From contig NZ_KQ033912.1 in NCBI RefSeq assembly GCF_000969835.1, positions 2,369,920 through 2,433,919 of the forward strand: a stretch of 64,000 nt of DNA, read 5' to 3'. This stretch comes from Parabacteroides goldsteinii DSM 19448 = WAL 12034. Its GTDB lineage: Bacteria > Bacteroidota > Bacteroidia > Bacteroidales > Tannerellaceae. The notes under the pieces were generated by a model that made no database searches, was not told where the DNA came from, and worked only from the letters and a program-made list of their open reading frames with translations. This document shows, piece after piece, positions 9,300-17,259 of this stretch (positions within the stretch are counted from its first letter, which is position 1; each line of letters starts with the position of its first letter). A program made the position numbers and the translations under genes.

Positions 9300-10757
9300 A
9301 TGAAAATGTACACTTTCGTACTGGCATTGTTATTATGTGCCTGTACCTCAACACAGCGAACCTTTTATGTGGATAGCATAACCGGAGATGACGCGAATAA
9401 AGGGTCTTCACCGACAGAAGCCTGGAAAAGTCTCGATAAACTGAACCAGCAAGTCTTTGAACCGGGTGATAGGATTTTATTTAAATCGGGGACTGAATAT
9501 GTCGGGCAGTTTGAACCGAAAGGTAGCGGGAGCGAAGGAAAACCGGTGATGGTCGATAAATACGGAGACGGAGGGAAACCTATCCTGCATGGAGACGGTC
9601 AGAAACAACATACGATACTACTGGAAGGACTTGAGTATTGGGAGTTGAATAATCTGGAAGTTACCAATAAAGGGGAAAAACCGGATCCCGGTAGAAATGG
9701 TATTATTATTTATGCCTGGGATAAAGGTGACGTACATCATATCCATTTGAAAAACCTGACTGTCAGGGATGTGAACGGAAGTTGTATAAAGAATGAAGGA
9801 GCCGGAAACGGAATTTACTGGCATAACGGGGGAGATGAAGTGCCGACCCGTTTTGTTGATTTACTGATAGAGAATTGCCATATTTACCGTTGCCAGCGGA
9901 ATGGAATAACCGGTAATGGTAATAGTGGGCGTGACAAATGGTTTCCCAGTTTGAATGTCGTTATCAGGGGGAACCTGATCGAGCAGGTTCCGGGAGACGG
10001 GATTGTTCCTATTGCCTGCGACGGTGCATTGGTAGAACATAATATAGTGAGGGATAGTCCTGATCTTCTGCGGATAGAAGATGCCGCTGCCGGTATCTGG
10101 CCCTGGAGTTGTGATAACACGATTATCCAGTTTAATGAGGTAAGCGGACAGAATGCCAAATGGGACGGGCAGGCTTTCGATTCGGATTACAATTGTCGTA
10201 ATACCGTTATCCAATACAATTTCAGCCATGATAATGCCGGAGGTTTTGTGATGGTGTGTAACGAAGGCAATACTTTGGGTGAACCTTATAATATAGGAAC
10301 GGAAAATACGATAATCCGTCATAATGTAAGTATCAACGACGGTTTGCGTGCTTATCCGACACGTCCCGGCTGGTTCTCTCCTGTCATACATATTTCCGGA
10401 CCGGCAAAACAGACCGCTATTGAAGAGAATGTGATTGTTATTATGAAAAAGCCTTCACCGGAGATAGACCGTTCGGTACTTATCATGGATAACTGGGGAG
10501 GACCCTGGCCGGAAAATACGGTGTTCAATAAAAATATTTTTTATGTAATAAACGATGATCTGGAATATAAGTTCATAACAGGTAGCAGTAAATCTACTCA
10601 GTTTGATGGAAATGTCTTTTACGGCAATTTTATAAATAAACCGGATGATCGGAATGCTATCGAAAAAGAACCGGATTTTACTTCCGGATTTCCTTTTCAT
10701 GAGAATTTCCCCGACTACCTGAGGGAGAAAGTGATTAAAAGGCTAAAACAACAATAG
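9300..10757 (+). CDS. Right-handed parallel beta-helix lipoprotein (probable carbohydrate-active enzyme)
   Basis: Lipoprotein of 485 residues with lipobox LLLCAC (Cys15). The mature part begins RTFYVDSITGDDANKGSSP, the usual opening of extracellular parallel beta-helix proteins. Beta-helix rungs then repeat about every 25 residues (VTNKGEKPD, IENCHIYRCQRNGITG, IRGNLIEQVPGDGI, IQYNFSHDNAGG, IIRHNVSIND). This fold is shared by pectate lyases and by several glycoside hydrolase and lyase families, and catalytic residues cannot be assigned from sequence alone. The position after two SusC/SusD pairs suggests it cleaves or debranches the glycan they import. A strong terminator follows. Alternative: a non-catalytic glycan-binding beta-helix. 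Confidence 0.8.
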   Translation: MKMYTFVLALLLCACTSTQRTFYVDSITGDDANKGSSPTEAWKSLDKLNQQVFEPGDRILFKSGTEYVGQFEPKGSGSEGKPVMVDKYGDGGKPILHGDGQKQHTILLEGLEYWELNNLEVTNKGEKPDPGRNGIIIYAWDKGDVHHIHLKNLTVRDVNGSCIKNEGAGNGIYWHNGGDEVPTRFVDLLIENCHIYRCQRNGITGNGNSGRDKWFPSLNVVIRGNLIEQVPGDGIVPIACDGALVEHNIVRDSPDLLRIEDAAAGIWPWSCDNTIIQFNEVSGQNAKWDGQAFDSDYNCRNTVIQYNFSHDNAGGFVMVCNEGNTLGEPYNIGTENTIIRHNVSINDGLRAYPTRPGWFSPVIHISGPAKQTAIEENVIVIMKKPSPEIDRSVLIMDNWGGPWPENTVFNKNIFYVINDDLEYKFITGSSKSTQFDGNVFYGNFINKPDDRNAIEKEPDFTSGFPFHENFPDYLREKVIKRLKQQ

Positions 10758-10769
10758 GGAGTGTTGTTT

Positions 10770-10818
10770 AAAAGAGAGTGAATTCCTTGAAGGATATTAG
10801 AATTCACTCTCTTTTTTT
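10770..10818 (+). terminator. Strong intrinsic terminator
   Basis: A 16-bp perfect inverted repeat: AAAAGAGAGTGAATTC at 10770-10785 pairs with 10800-10815. The loop is 14 nt and the downstream run is seven T. It closes the glycan locus at 1-10.8 kb. Confidence 0.85.
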
Positions 10819-11564
10819 ATTCTATTCCGATAACGTTTCCAATATCTGTCTTCTTGTTTCCCGAGATATTCGCCTTTTGTCGTGATCAGGATCACACCGA
10901 AGTTTGTCTGTTTTATTCTTAATGAGATTTTATCAAAATGTTATTTTACCCTGGCTGTGGTTCGCATATTTAAGTGTGGAGTCTGAACGTTTGATTTTAA
11001 TGCGTTTCTCGGAGAGATAGGGAATATCGTAAAGATACATATTTGACGTAATGGTTGCTTTATGTTGCTGTTTTGTTGCTGATTGTATTGCTATTTTGTC
11101 TTAATAATATTTTTGTAGACATATTGTTAGTTGGAATTTAACAGGGTATAATGTTGTTGTAGAGTATAAAATCTGCTGTATAGCAGTTTTTTTCTACTCT
11201 AAATGAACGTTTTTTCCCCTTTAAACGAAATAATATCTCGTTTAAAATGAATATTATTTCGTTTTAAATGGATTTATATTTTGCTTTAGACGAATTTTGG
11301 AGTTTGTTTGGGAGTAGGAAAAAAGAGAAAAAGCAGGATTTGGTGTTAATATATGTTTATTTTTGAATGCTGGAACGACTCTTTTTTTGTTAATTGAAGT
11401 TACTGAAATAGTGCTTATTTTCTATTTTTGTTAGAATATCGTATTGTTTGATGTTATTTTGTATTATTTGTTTTTCTGCATGATAATATTTTAGTCCGGT
11501 AAACATTTTTATTGTGAGCAAAAATTCGTAATATTGCTTATTGCAAACTTTAATACATAAGGTT
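10819..11564. other. 746-bp AT-rich intergenic region
   Basis: No credible coding sequence is seen on either strand. It contains a nested hairpin (outer arms TAGAGTA 11160-11166 and TACTCTA 11195-11201; inner stem CTGCT/AGCAG at 11173-11186 followed by a T run), which could terminate an unseen short RNA. A 22-bp-period array lies at 11201-11309. Short TTGCT repeats occur around 11050-11100. A possible -7 box TATTTTTG sits at 11423-11430, about 135 bp upstream of the next gene, without a well-placed -33 element. Confidence 0.6.
11201..11309. repeat. Degenerate 22-bp tandem array, five units (array 1)
   Basis: Five units whose anchor tetranucleotides (TGAA, CGAA, TGAA, TGGA, CGAA) begin at 11204, 11226, 11248, 11269 and 11291, spacings 22, 22, 21 and 22. 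Each unit is roughly AAA[C/T]GA ... TCGTTT; the second unit (AAACGA...TCGTTT, 11223-11243) is nearly dyad-symmetric. It lies 255 bp upstream of the first small PH-type gene. Two other 22-bp-period arrays with different sequences occur in this window at 17076-17163 and 48978-49065. Confidence 0.6.
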
Positions 11565-11948
11565 ATGGAAAAGAAGACGTTTGGAAAGAGAATAGTGACC
11601 CCGAAGCATGTTGCGATAGCGGTCAGCATAGTAATCCTGTTTGGATTGTTTTATTTGAACCAGATACAGTTGATTGCTTATATTTTGATCCTGATTTTCA
11701 TTATACCGGTATTTTATCCTTATAAGATCGATAAAGGTTATCTGACGCAAGGTAATTTTGTGGCGATCCCTATCAAGGATATAGAGAAGTTATTTGTAAA
11801 AGAGTCTGGTAGTGTCGTGATTTATTACACTAAACCTTATAAAGACAAGGAGTACACCAACACGGTCTATCCGGTCGATACCGAAGGATTTGTGGCTGCT
11901 TTACAACAAGTAAATGAAGAAATGACTATCTTGCGCGAAAATTCGTAA
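11565..11948 (+). CDS. Small two-segment membrane protein with PH-like C-terminal domain
   Basis: Protein of 127 residues beginning MEKKTFGKR. An in-frame TTG lies 24 bp upstream, but the ATG at 11565 is preceded by AAGG and fits better. A basic N-terminus leads into two hydrophobic segments (VAIAVSIVILFGLFYL and LIAYILILIFIIPVFY, about residues 18-55). A soluble part follows (VAIPIKDIEKLFVKESGSV, VIYYTKPYKD, FVAALQQVNEE) whose strand pattern resembles bacterial PH-type domains. The next gene starts 1 bp after its stop and encodes a protein of similar layout, as does the third. Precise role unknown; the resemblance to the other two suggests ancient duplication and perhaps a membrane-bound complex. 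Confidence 0.75.
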   Translation: MEKKTFGKRIVTPKHVAIAVSIVILFGLFYLNQIQLIAYILILIFIIPVFYPYKIDKGYLTQGNFVAIPIKDIEKLFVKESGSVVIYYTKPYKDKEYTNTVYPVDTEGFVAALQQVNEEMTILRENS

Positions 11949-11949
11949 A

Positions 11950-12372
11950 ATGGATAGAGTCTTTAAATCTAAGATCGGCTGGTGGTATCATTTATTGATT
12001 ATTGTGCTGGCAGTATTGTGTGTAATATCTGTCTTACATCAGAATGTAGCGGCTATTGTTACATCGTTGGTTGCCAGCGCATTGACGTTGCATGTATTTT
12101 TTAATACCTATTATGTGATTACGGCAGACGGAATGTTGCTGCTCCGTTGCGGCTTCTTTCCTAAAAAAGAGATTGCCATCGCTGATATAGAGGCGTTACA
12201 ACCTTCCATTCTGCCTGTATTTAGTTATTCCTTATCGTTGGACAGGATCGTTATCTGGAAAGAAGGAAAAATGTGGATGTTGATATCTCCGCAAAGCGAG
12301 AAAGAGTTTGTAAAGCTGTTGAAGAAAATTAATCCGGATATCGAGATTAAGAGTAATGCCGGGATATTATGA
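11950..12372 (+). CDS. PH-domain-like membrane protein
   Basis: Protein of 140 residues with two N-terminal hydrophobic segments (LLIIVLAVLCVISVL and AAIVTSLVASALTLHVFF). A C-terminal domain follows: YYVITADGMLLLRCGFFPKK, EIAIADIEALQP, LDRIVIWKEGKMWMLISPQS, EKEFVKLLKKINPDIEI. The order (strand, basic turn, IxxIxxxxP, W-K, sPxxxexFvxxL) is that of small bacterial PH-like proteins annotated as PH domain-containing. The start is 1 bp after the previous stop and the stop overlaps the next start (ATGA), so the three genes are translationally coupled. No catalytic motif is visible; a role in membrane or lipid association is only inferred from the fold. Confidence 0.8.
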   Translation: MDRVFKSKIGWWYHLLIIVLAVLCVISVLHQNVAAIVTSLVASALTLHVFFNTYYVITADGMLLLRCGFFPKKEIAIADIEALQPSILPVFSYSLSLDRIVIWKEGKMWMLISPQSEKEFVKLLKKINPDIEIKSNAGIL

Positions 12373-12755
12373 AAGCGAAATTTAAAAAAGATTTCAGTCA
12401 CAAGGCGATATGGTTTCCTATTGTCTTATTTTCTGTTTTTTTATTGTTAGTCTTACTTTGTGTGGCGTTGACTTCACTCAGATTTGCATACTGTGGAGGA
12501 TTACTAGGTTGTTTGCCTTTTATGATAGTGGCCTATTTGAAACCTTATGAGCTGACCGATATAAATGTACTTCAAGGAAACGGAACGATTCAGGTAGATC
12601 AGATTCACCGTATTCAAGAAATCGATAAAGGGATTAGGGTATTCTATACTTGGCCAGGAGGTAAGGCTGAACGGAAACGTTTCTTTGCTGTGAAAGATAT
12701 CGATACTTTTATATCAACTTTATTAGAAATAAATCCAAATATAAAACTTAATTAA
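12369..12755 (+). CDS. Third small PH-like membrane protein
   Basis: Protein of 128 residues overlapping the preceding gene by 4 bp (ATGA). It has the same plan: charged N-terminus (MKAKFKKDFSHK), two hydrophobic segments at about residues 15-60 (IVLFSVFLLLVLLCVAL and GGLLGCLPFMIVAYL), then a soluble domain with IQVDQIHRIQEIDKGIRVFY, KRFFAVKDIDTFISTLLEIN. The closing FISTLLEINPNIKLN parallels FVKLLKKINPDIEIK of the second gene, direct evidence that the two are paralogues. lpdA starts 10 bp downstream, so this trio may be co-transcribed with it. Function unknown. Confidence 0.75.
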   Translation: MKAKFKKDFSHKAIWFPIVLFSVFLLLVLLCVALTSLRFAYCGGLLGCLPFMIVAYLKPYELTDINVLQGNGTIQVDQIHRIQEIDKGIRVFYTWPGGKAERKRFFAVKDIDTFISTLLEINPNIKLN

Positions 12756-12765
12756 ATCTGAAAAC

Positions 12766-14115
12766 ATGAAATACGACGTTGCTATAATCGGGGGAGGACC
12801 TGCCGGTTATACGGCTGCTGAGAGAGCGGCTGCCAGTGGACTATCCACTGTGTTGTTTGAAAAAAATGCCTTGGGAGGTGTCTGCCTCAATGAAGGCTGT
12901 GTTCCCACAAAAACATTGCTTTATTCGGCTAAAGTGTATGATACTATTAAACATGCACAGAAATATGCCGTTAAAGCGGAGAATCCTGCATTTGATTTTC
13001 CTAAAATTATTGCCCGTAAAAATAAGGTGGTGAAAAAACTGACTGCCGGTATCCGGATGAAAATGACGGAACATGGGGTTGTTGTCGTTAGTGGAGAGGC
13101 TGAAATTAAAGGGCGTGCCGCCGACGGAACTATCACTGTCGCCTGTGGTGAAGAAACTTATGAGGCAGCCAACCTGTTACTGTGTACCGGCTCTGAAACG
13201 GTGATCCCACCGATCCCCGGCCTGGCAGAAACTGAGTACTGGACGAGCCGTGAAGCATTGCAGACAAAAGAGCTTCCCGTATCCCTCGTTATTATCGGTG
13301 GCGGCGTGATTGGTATGGAGTTTGCCTCTTTCTTCAATAGCATGGGAACGGAGGTACATGTGGTAGAAATGCTGGACAAAATATTAGGTCCGATGGATAA
13401 GGAATTGTCCGATATGCTTCAGGCTGAATACGCAAAAAGAGGCATCAAATTCTATCTGAGCCATAAAGTGACAGCCGTTCACGATGGCGAAGTCACCGTC
13501 GAGAAAGACGGGGAGAGCTTTGTCATCAACGGAGAAAAAGTATTGTTAAGCGTTGGCCGCCGCCCGGTAACCAAAGGTTTCGGACTGGAAACGTTGGGTG
13601 TCGAGCCTTTCCGGAACGGTATAAAAGTGAATCAATACATGCAGACCTCTTTGCCGAACGTATATGCTTGCGGTGATATCACTGCTTTCTCTTTGCTTGC
13701 CCATACCGCTGTAAGTGAGGCGGAAGTCGCCGTGAAACATATTCAGGGAAAAGCCGGTGGCGGAATGAGCTATAAAGCAATACCGGGTGTTGTCTATACA
13801 AATCCGGAGATTGCCGGTGTAGGTAAAACTGAAGAAGAATTGCAGGCGGAAGGAATCCCTTATACGGTAAAGAAGTTACCGATGGCTTTTTCCGGTCGTT
13901 TCGTGGCAGAAAATGAGCAAGGAAACGGTGTCTGCAAGCTGATCCTGGCCGAAGATGAAACGGTAATTGGCGCTCATTTGTTGGGAAATCCAGCTTCTGA
14001 ACTGATCGTGATAGCTGGCCTTGCCATCGAGAAAGGCATGAAAGCCGAAGAACTTAAATCAATCGTATTCCCGCATCCTACTGTCGGAGAGATAATCAAA
14101 GAAGCACTTTATTGA
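12766..14115 (+). CDS. lpdA: Dihydrolipoyl dehydrogenase (E3)
   Basis: FAD-dependent disulfide oxidoreductase that reoxidises dihydrolipoamide of 2-oxoacid dehydrogenase or glycine-cleavage complexes with NAD+. The FAD-binding GGGPAG is at residues 9-14. The redox-active disulfide motif GGVCLNEGCVPTK gives Cys40 and Cys45. The NAD-binding fold VIIGGGVIGMEFASFF lies near residue 175, and the C-terminal FPHPTVGE supplies the catalytic His437 and Glu442. Total length 449 residues matches the family. It starts 10 bp after the PH-like trio. No E1 or E2 genes are adjacent, so it is a free-standing E3. Other flavoprotein disulfide reductases are less likely because of the HPT motif. Confidence 0.95.
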   Translation: MKYDVAIIGGGPAGYTAAERAAASGLSTVLFEKNALGGVCLNEGCVPTKTLLYSAKVYDTIKHAQKYAVKAENPAFDFPKIIARKNKVVKKLTAGIRMKMTEHGVVVVSGEAEIKGRAADGTITVACGEETYEAANLLLCTGSETVIPPIPGLAETEYWTSREALQTKELPVSLVIIGGGVIGMEFASFFNSMGTEVHVVEMLDKILGPMDKELSDMLQAEYAKRGIKFYLSHKVTAVHDGEVTVEKDGESFVINGEKVLLSVGRRPVTKGFGLETLGVEPFRNGIKVNQYMQTSLPNVYACGDITAFSLLAHTAVSEAEVAVKHIQGKAGGGMSYKAIPGVVYTNPEIAGVGKTEEELQAEGIPYTVKKLPMAFSGRFVAENEQGNGVCKLILAEDETVIGAHLLGNPASELIVIAGLAIEKGMKAEELKSIVFPHPTVGEIIKEALY

Positions 14116-14125
14116 TTTAAATCTC

Positions 14126-14133
14126 TATCTTTG
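14126..14133 (+). promoter_or_regulatory. -7 box of a Bacteroidetes housekeeping promoter
   Basis: TATCTTTG matches TAnnTTTG and ends 19 bp before the ATG of the DUF4271 gene. No good -33 TTG is seen at 19-21 bp upstream, so the call rests on the -7 box alone. Confidence 0.5.
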
Positions 14134-14152
14134 CAAAGCTAAATCGCAGCGC

Positions 14153-14881
14153 ATGGATATGTTTGAAGGGTATGTAGGCATTCGTTTATGGGACGGGCAG
14201 CTGGTGGATGATGTGATCTTCTCGCTGCTCTTGTCCCTGCTGATTGCCTTTGCTATTATATTTCGCTCTAATTTTCAGCATTTTGTAAAGATGCTGAAAG
14301 ATGTCGTGTATCTGAAGGAGCGGCAAAACCTGTTTGACGAAACCATCGGTAAAAGTGGTTCTTTCTTCCGTAATTTTATGACTTTCCAGGCTTTGTTTCT
14401 TTGCAGTATTGCCTTGTTTGCAATTGCCCGGGCAAGAGGGATGGTCAATCATCTGGGAGAAAAGGAGGTACTCTTTGCCATTTTGATTATTTTTTCAGTA
14501 TTATTTCTGTTTTACCAGTTCAAGCAGTTGAGTTATTATCTGTTAGGCTTTGTCTTTTCGCCCCCTGATAAATATAAATTCTGGAAGAAGAATTATAATG
14601 CAATTATGGGGTCCTGGGGGATGTTATTATATATTCCGGTCGTATGGTTAATGTTCGTAGGAAGTAAAACATTAGCTCCCGTAATATTGTTTTGTATTTT
14701 CTATTTTTTGTGTCGTTTTGTAATAATTTATAAGACAATACGGATATTTCACAAGAATAATGTCGGTTTTTTATATATTAGTTTGTACCTTTGCACCCAA
14801 GAAATCCTACCCCTCATATTTTTGTACGAAGGTATGATTTTTTTGTATAACTTTATTGAGACGAGTACTCTATGGCATTGA
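14153..14881 (+). CDS. DUF4271-type integral membrane protein
   Basis: Protein of 242 residues with about six hydrophobic segments (IFSLLLSLLIAFAIIF, FQALFLCSIALFAIA, VLFAILIIFSVLFLFY, WGMLLYIPVVWLMFVG, APVILFCIFYFLCRFVIIY, LPLIFLYEGMIFLYNF) and a cytoplasmic-looking loop around QHFVKMLKDVVYLKERQN. This layout, and its place directly before hemD, match the Bacteroidetes family annotated as DUF4271, whose function is unknown. Its last 10 bp overlap the hemD start, so the two are translationally coupled. No motif suggests transport or catalysis. Confidence 0.8.
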   Translation: MDMFEGYVGIRLWDGQLVDDVIFSLLLSLLIAFAIIFRSNFQHFVKMLKDVVYLKERQNLFDETIGKSGSFFRNFMTFQALFLCSIALFAIARARGMVNHLGEKEVLFAILIIFSVLFLFYQFKQLSYYLLGFVFSPPDKYKFWKKNYNAIMGSWGMLLYIPVVWLMFVGSKTLAPVILFCIFYFLCRFVIIYKTIRIFHKNNVGFLYISLYLCTQEILPLIFLYEGMIFLYNFIETSTLWH

Positions 14882-15645
14882 ACATCAAAAAGTTGCTGGT
14901 ATCACAACCGAAGCCTGCATCCGAGAAGTCACCGTATTTCGACATTGCAGAGAAATATGGGGTCGAGATCGACTTCCGTCCTTTTATCAAAGTAGAAGCT
15001 CTTTCTTCCAAAGAGTTTAGACAGCAGAGAATTTCTATTCTGGACTATACGGCAGTAATTTTTACCGCCCGTACAGCTATTGACCACTTTTTTCATTTAT
15101 GTGAAGAACTACGTGTAGCCATTCCGGAAACAATGAAATATTTCTGTATGACAGAAGCTGTTGCAGTTTATCTTCAGAAGTATATCGTGTACAGAAAACG
15201 TAAAATCTTTTTTAGCCAGACCGGAAAGCCAGAAGATCTGGTGACTGTTATCGGAAAGCATGCGAAAGAAAAATATCTGGTGCCTGTATCCGATGTGCAC
15301 AAAGATGATCTGTTGGCTATGTTGGAAGCTAAGAAAATCAACTACACAAAAGCTGTAATGTATAGAACGGTTAGTAACGAATTTGCGAAAGACGAGAAAT
15401 TCGATTACGATATGTTGGTATTCTTCAGTCCTTCAGGAATCTCTTCATTACTGAAGAACTTCCCGAACTTTAAACAGGAAGATATAAAGATCGGCTGCTT
15501 TGGTCCTACGACAGCGAAGGCTGTGAAGGACGCCGGACTCCGGTTGGATGTGGAAGCACCTACTCCCGAGGCTCCGTCGATGACGGCTGCTCTGGATTTG
15601 TATCTGAAGAAAGAGTTGGGTGGAAACAAAAAGAATGGAAAATAA
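14872..15645 (+). CDS. hemD: Uroporphyrinogen-III synthase
   Basis: Cytoplasmic tetrapyrrole enzyme that cyclises hydroxymethylbilane with inversion of ring D. The family is poorly conserved in sequence. Support comes from length (257 residues), the two-domain pattern with VIFTARTAIDHFFHLCEELR in the first domain and YDMLVFFSPSGISSLLKNFP, IGCFGPTTAKAVKDAGLRL near the end; the FFSPSG and fGpTTakal segments are the family's best signature. Bacteroidetes copies are commonly found in this DUF4271-hemD-rnpA-yidD order. The start overlaps the preceding gene by 10 bp and the end overlaps rnpA by 11 bp. No other heme genes are in the window. Confidence 0.88.
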   Translation: MALNIKKLLVSQPKPASEKSPYFDIAEKYGVEIDFRPFIKVEALSSKEFRQQRISILDYTAVIFTARTAIDHFFHLCEELRVAIPETMKYFCMTEAVAVYLQKYIVYRKRKIFFSQTGKPEDLVTVIGKHAKEKYLVPVSDVHKDDLLAMLEAKKINYTKAVMYRTVSNEFAKDEKFDYDMLVFFSPSGISSLLKNFPNFKQEDIKIGCFGPTTAKAVKDAGLRLDVEAPTPEAPSMTAALDLYLKKELGGNKKNGK

Positions 15646-16021
15646 AAGGTATACCCTTTCTAAAGAAGAGCGCCTGTCGTGGAAACGTTACATTGACCTG
15701 TTATTTGAAAAAGGACAATCGTTTGTGGCGTTTCCACTGCGGGTTGTTTATTTACCGCTGGAGGAAGAGATGTCTGCTCCTGTCTCTATCCTGATCAGCG
15801 TCCCCAAGAAGAAATTCAAACGTGCCGTAAAACGGAACCTGATCAAGCGTCAGGTGCGTGAAGCCTACCGGGTACGTAAATACGATTTGATCGATCCGTT
15901 GACAGAAAAAAACAAGCGCATGCTTATTGCTTTCCTCTATCTGGATAAGGAAATCCATCCTTTTACCGATATGGAGAAAGCGATGACAAAAGCAATCAGG
16001 ATATTGCGCGACAAGGAATAA
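15635..16021 (+). CDS. rnpA: Ribonuclease P protein component
   Basis: Small basic protein that binds the RNase P RNA and aids 5' maturation of tRNA precursors. The RNR signature is clear: [19 protein letters not shown] at about residues 66-84, preceded by [10 protein letters not shown]. With the ATG at 15635 the protein is 128 residues; an in-frame GTG 15 bp upstream would add METKR and cannot be excluded. It overlaps the end of hemD by 11 bp and abuts yidD (1-bp overlap), the usual rnpA-yidD pairing, but here without rpmH or dnaA, as is normal in this order. Confidence 0.93.
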   Translation: MENKRYTLSKEERLSWKRYIDLLFEKGQSFVAFPLRVVYLPLEEEMSAPVSILISVPKKKFKRAVKRNLIKRQVREAYRVRKYDLIDPLTEKNKRMLIAFLYLDKEIHPFTDMEKAMTKAIRILRDKE

Positions 16022-16242
16022 TGAAGAAATTCTTTACAACACTTCTCCTGTTGCCGGTTTATTTCTATAAATATTGTATCTCACCCATGACACCGGCTTC
16101 GTGCAGGTACACACCTACTTGTTCCGAATATGCTGTGCAGGCACTGAAAAAACACGGTCCCATAAAAGGTCTTTATCTGGCTGTCAAACGGCTGCTCCGA
16201 TGCCATCCCTGGGGCGGAAGCGGATATGATCCGGTACCGTAA
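16021..16242 (+). CDS. yidD: Membrane protein insertion efficiency factor YidD
   Basis: Protein of 73 residues thought to assist YidC-dependent membrane insertion. An N-terminal amphipathic or hydrophobic segment ([16 protein letters not shown]) precedes the strongly conserved core: [18 protein letters not shown], with its conserved cysteines, then [20 protein letters not shown] and [12 protein letters not shown]. Length and motif order are exactly those of the family. It shares 1 bp with the rnpA stop codon, so the two are coupled. Confidence 0.95.
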   Translation: MKKFFTTLLLLPVYFYKYCISPMTPASCRYTPTCSEYAVQALKKHGPIKGLYLAVKRLLRCHPWGGSGYDPVP

Positions 16243-16326
16243 AATCGTTTCCCGGTTTCTTATTTTACTTCAAACTTCCTTTGAAAGAGATATTCTTCCG
16301 TCTATTTGTTATATTTGTCGTTCATT

Positions 16327-17016
16327 ATGAATGAATTGAAAAGGCAGATAAATACTGTATATTATGATATACATGCTCACTCGGTACAGACTTCTGTGGT
16401 GGAGGATGTAGTGGCTTGTTACAATGTAATTGTAGGAAAAGGTGCTCTTTCAGATGTATCTTCCGGGCAACCTGTATCCTGCGGTATCCATCCGTGGTAT
16501 ATCCGGGAGGAGGCGGTGGTAGAGCAACTGGCGCGGTTCCGGGAATTGGCCCTGAATGAGCAAGTGATAATGATAGGAGAAGCCGGGCTGGATAAGCAAA
16601 TATCCATACCGTTTGATTTGCAGGTCAAGGTATTTGAAGAACAGATTCGTGTTTCTGAAGAGTTGAAGAAACCCTTGATCATCCATTGCGTCAGGGCGTG
16701 GGAAGAGTTGATAGCCATCCGTAAGAAATGCGCTCCGTCTATGCCCTGGATCATTCACGGCTTCCGTAAAAAGGGAGAGCAGGCTGAGCAATTATTGAAG
16801 CAAGGCTTTTACCTCTCTTTTGGGGAACACTTCCAGGAATCGGCTTTGCGTAAAGCCTGGCCGGAATGTTTGTTGATTGAAACAGACGAATCCTCCTGTC
16901 CTATACAGGAAATCTATCAGCATATCGCTGCTGCCCTTCAAATATCTGTTGATGAGTTGGGTAACCAGGTTGAACTAACAGTACATCGTTTATGTTCCGG
17001 GGCTACCGCATCATAA
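16327..17016 (+). CDS. TatD-family metal-dependent hydrolase
   Basis: TIM-barrel metallohydrolase of 229 residues related to TatD, a DNase or deacylase-like enzyme. Metal ligands seen: DIHAHS (HxH), MIGEAGLD (Glu), LIIHCVRAWEEL (His), WIIHGFRKK (His) and LIETDESS (Asp). It is about 30 residues shorter than E. coli TatD, as in the short Bacteroidetes branch. A TTG seven codons upstream is in frame, but the ATG at 16327 gives the natural start (MNELKRQ) and follows a TATATTTG box at 16310-16317. That box is so close that the transcript would be nearly leaderless. Confidence 0.88.
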   Translation: MNELKRQINTVYYDIHAHSVQTSVVEDVVACYNVIVGKGALSDVSSGQPVSCGIHPWYIREEAVVEQLARFRELALNEQVIMIGEAGLDKQISIPFDLQVKVFEEQIRVSEELKKPLIIHCVRAWEELIAIRKKCAPSMPWIIHGFRKKGEQAEQLLKQGFYLSFGEHFQESALRKAWPECLLIETDESSCPIQEIYQHIAAALQISVDELGNQVELTVHRLCSGATAS

Positions 17017-17064
17017 TCTTTTGTCCGTATCGTCTAATAGTTATTCCGACATGTATCCAATGAC

Positions 17065-17163
17065 TTTTCATTTAGAGGTAGGTGTAAATCAATTTACACC
17101 TACCTCTAAATGAAAATAGACCTACCTCTAAATCTGTTTACACCTACCTCTAAGTAAAAAGAC
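17065..17163. repeat. 52-bp palindrome plus 22-bp tandem array, four units (array 2)
   Basis: Perfect 25-bp arms at 17065-17089 and 17092-17116 are separated by only two bases (CA). Read as a tandem array, units begin at 17076, 17098, 17120 and 17142, exactly 22 bp apart. The last three share ACCTACCTCTAA, while the first has AGGTAGGTGTAA, the same pattern with C changed to G at five positions. It lies between the ends of two convergent genes. There is no T run after the palindrome, so it is not an obvious intrinsic terminator; a DNA cruciform or protein-binding array is possible. Confidence 0.75.
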
Positions 17164-17259
17164 ATTGAGAACTCTTCTCCTATTCATTGGAATAAAATGA
17201 TCGGATCAATGGGATGAGAGATCATTTTCACATCTGATAATAAGTTCGTTTGATCCGCG

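Noticed and set aside
11541..11564. TTG start extending the first PH-like protein by eight residues
   Set aside because: The ATG at 11565 has better upstream context and gives a normal basic N-terminus before the first membrane segment.
16306..16326. TTG start extending the TatD-type protein by seven residues
   Set aside because: The extension lies within the probable -7 promoter box; the ATG at 16327 fits the family start.
17065..17116. Intrinsic terminator between convergent genes
   Set aside because: The stem is perfect, but no T run follows on either strand and the centre is too short for an RNA loop without unpairing; kept as a repeat.
17076..17163. CRISPR array
   Set aside because: Units are only 22 bp, adjacent without unique spacers, and no cas genes are nearby.
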